In this document: positions 6,703-6,726 of the stretch, piece after piece
Numbering within the stretch: the first letter of the stretch is position 1
Layout of the letters: the number at the start of each line of letters is the position of its first letter
Notes under the pieces: model-generated
What the model was told of the DNA's origin: nothing
The model's input: the letters and a program-made list of their open reading frames with translations, nothing else
Databases searched by the model: none
NCBI GenBank assembly: GCA_030531135.1
Contig: JAUNOJ010000095.1
Location: 1 to 6,726, forward strand
Direction: 5' to 3'
Length of the DNA: 6,726 bases
Source: Sutterellaceae bacterium
Lineage (GTDB): Bacteria; Pseudomonadota; Gammaproteobacteria; Burkholderiales; Burkholderiaceae_F
Translations under genes and position numbers: made by a program

Positions 6703-6726
6703 AGCCGTTCAATGCAGTGGCAATAC
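6677..6726 (+). CDS. Possible start of a further gene, cut by the window edge
   Basis: An open frame with possible starts at ATG 6677 or GTG 6692 (same frame, overlapping the end of the DUF1828-like gene) reads MQVQAVSTKAVQCSGN with no stop before the edge. An ATG at 6712 in another frame (MQWQY) is an alternative. None has a clear ribosome binding site and only 16 codons are visible, so this is a pointer only. If real, it would be the third member of the repressor cassette. Confidence 0.2.
   Translation, partial: MQVQAVSTKAVQCSGN

Overview
The window is from a Gram-negative bacterium. It encodes an outer-membrane BcsC-type barrel with a signal peptide, next to a FbpBC-type ABC importer. GC content is about 55% over most of its length. 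The codon habits (frequent TTG Leu, few TTA) and the gene families would suit a betaproteobacterium of the Sutterellaceae/Burkholderiales type, but that placement is an impression, not a proof. All supported genes are on the + strand.

Left part (1-1930): the 3' end of a fused, two-domain Fe3+/polyamine-class ABC permease is followed after 2 nt by its ATPase with a C-terminal TOBE domain. The substrate-binding protein and the first half of the permease must lie upstream. Middle (about 1992-5075): a roughly 1,030-residue BcsC-like cellulose (exopolysaccharide) export protein, with signal peptide, TPR superhelix and outer-membrane barrel. It starts about 60 nt after the ATPase stop, or overlaps the ATPase if an upstream TTG is used. 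No other cellulose genes (bcsA, bcsB, bcsZ) are present, so it is an orphan here, apparently read from the transporter operon.

Right part (5076-6726): GC falls sharply to about 28% at its lowest in an intergenic region. That region carries a recognisable sigma70-type promoter overlapped by a perfect 10-bp inverted repeat. It drives an XRE/S24 (LexA/CI-like) repressor, followed 42 nt later by a protein resembling DUF1828/DUF1829 families. The repressor shows no Ala-Gly or Cys-Gly cleavage dipeptide, and Arg sits where the catalytic Lys is expected, so it may be a non-cleavable autorepressor. The repressor plus DUF1828 pair looks like a compact, autoregulated accessory cassette (possible defence, toxin-antitoxin or phage-derived module) inserted after housekeeping-type genes. 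An open reading frame that may be the next gene runs off the right edge.

No tRNA, rRNA, CRISPR array, insertion sequence or transposase was seen. There is no gene-free stretch longer than about 135 bp.
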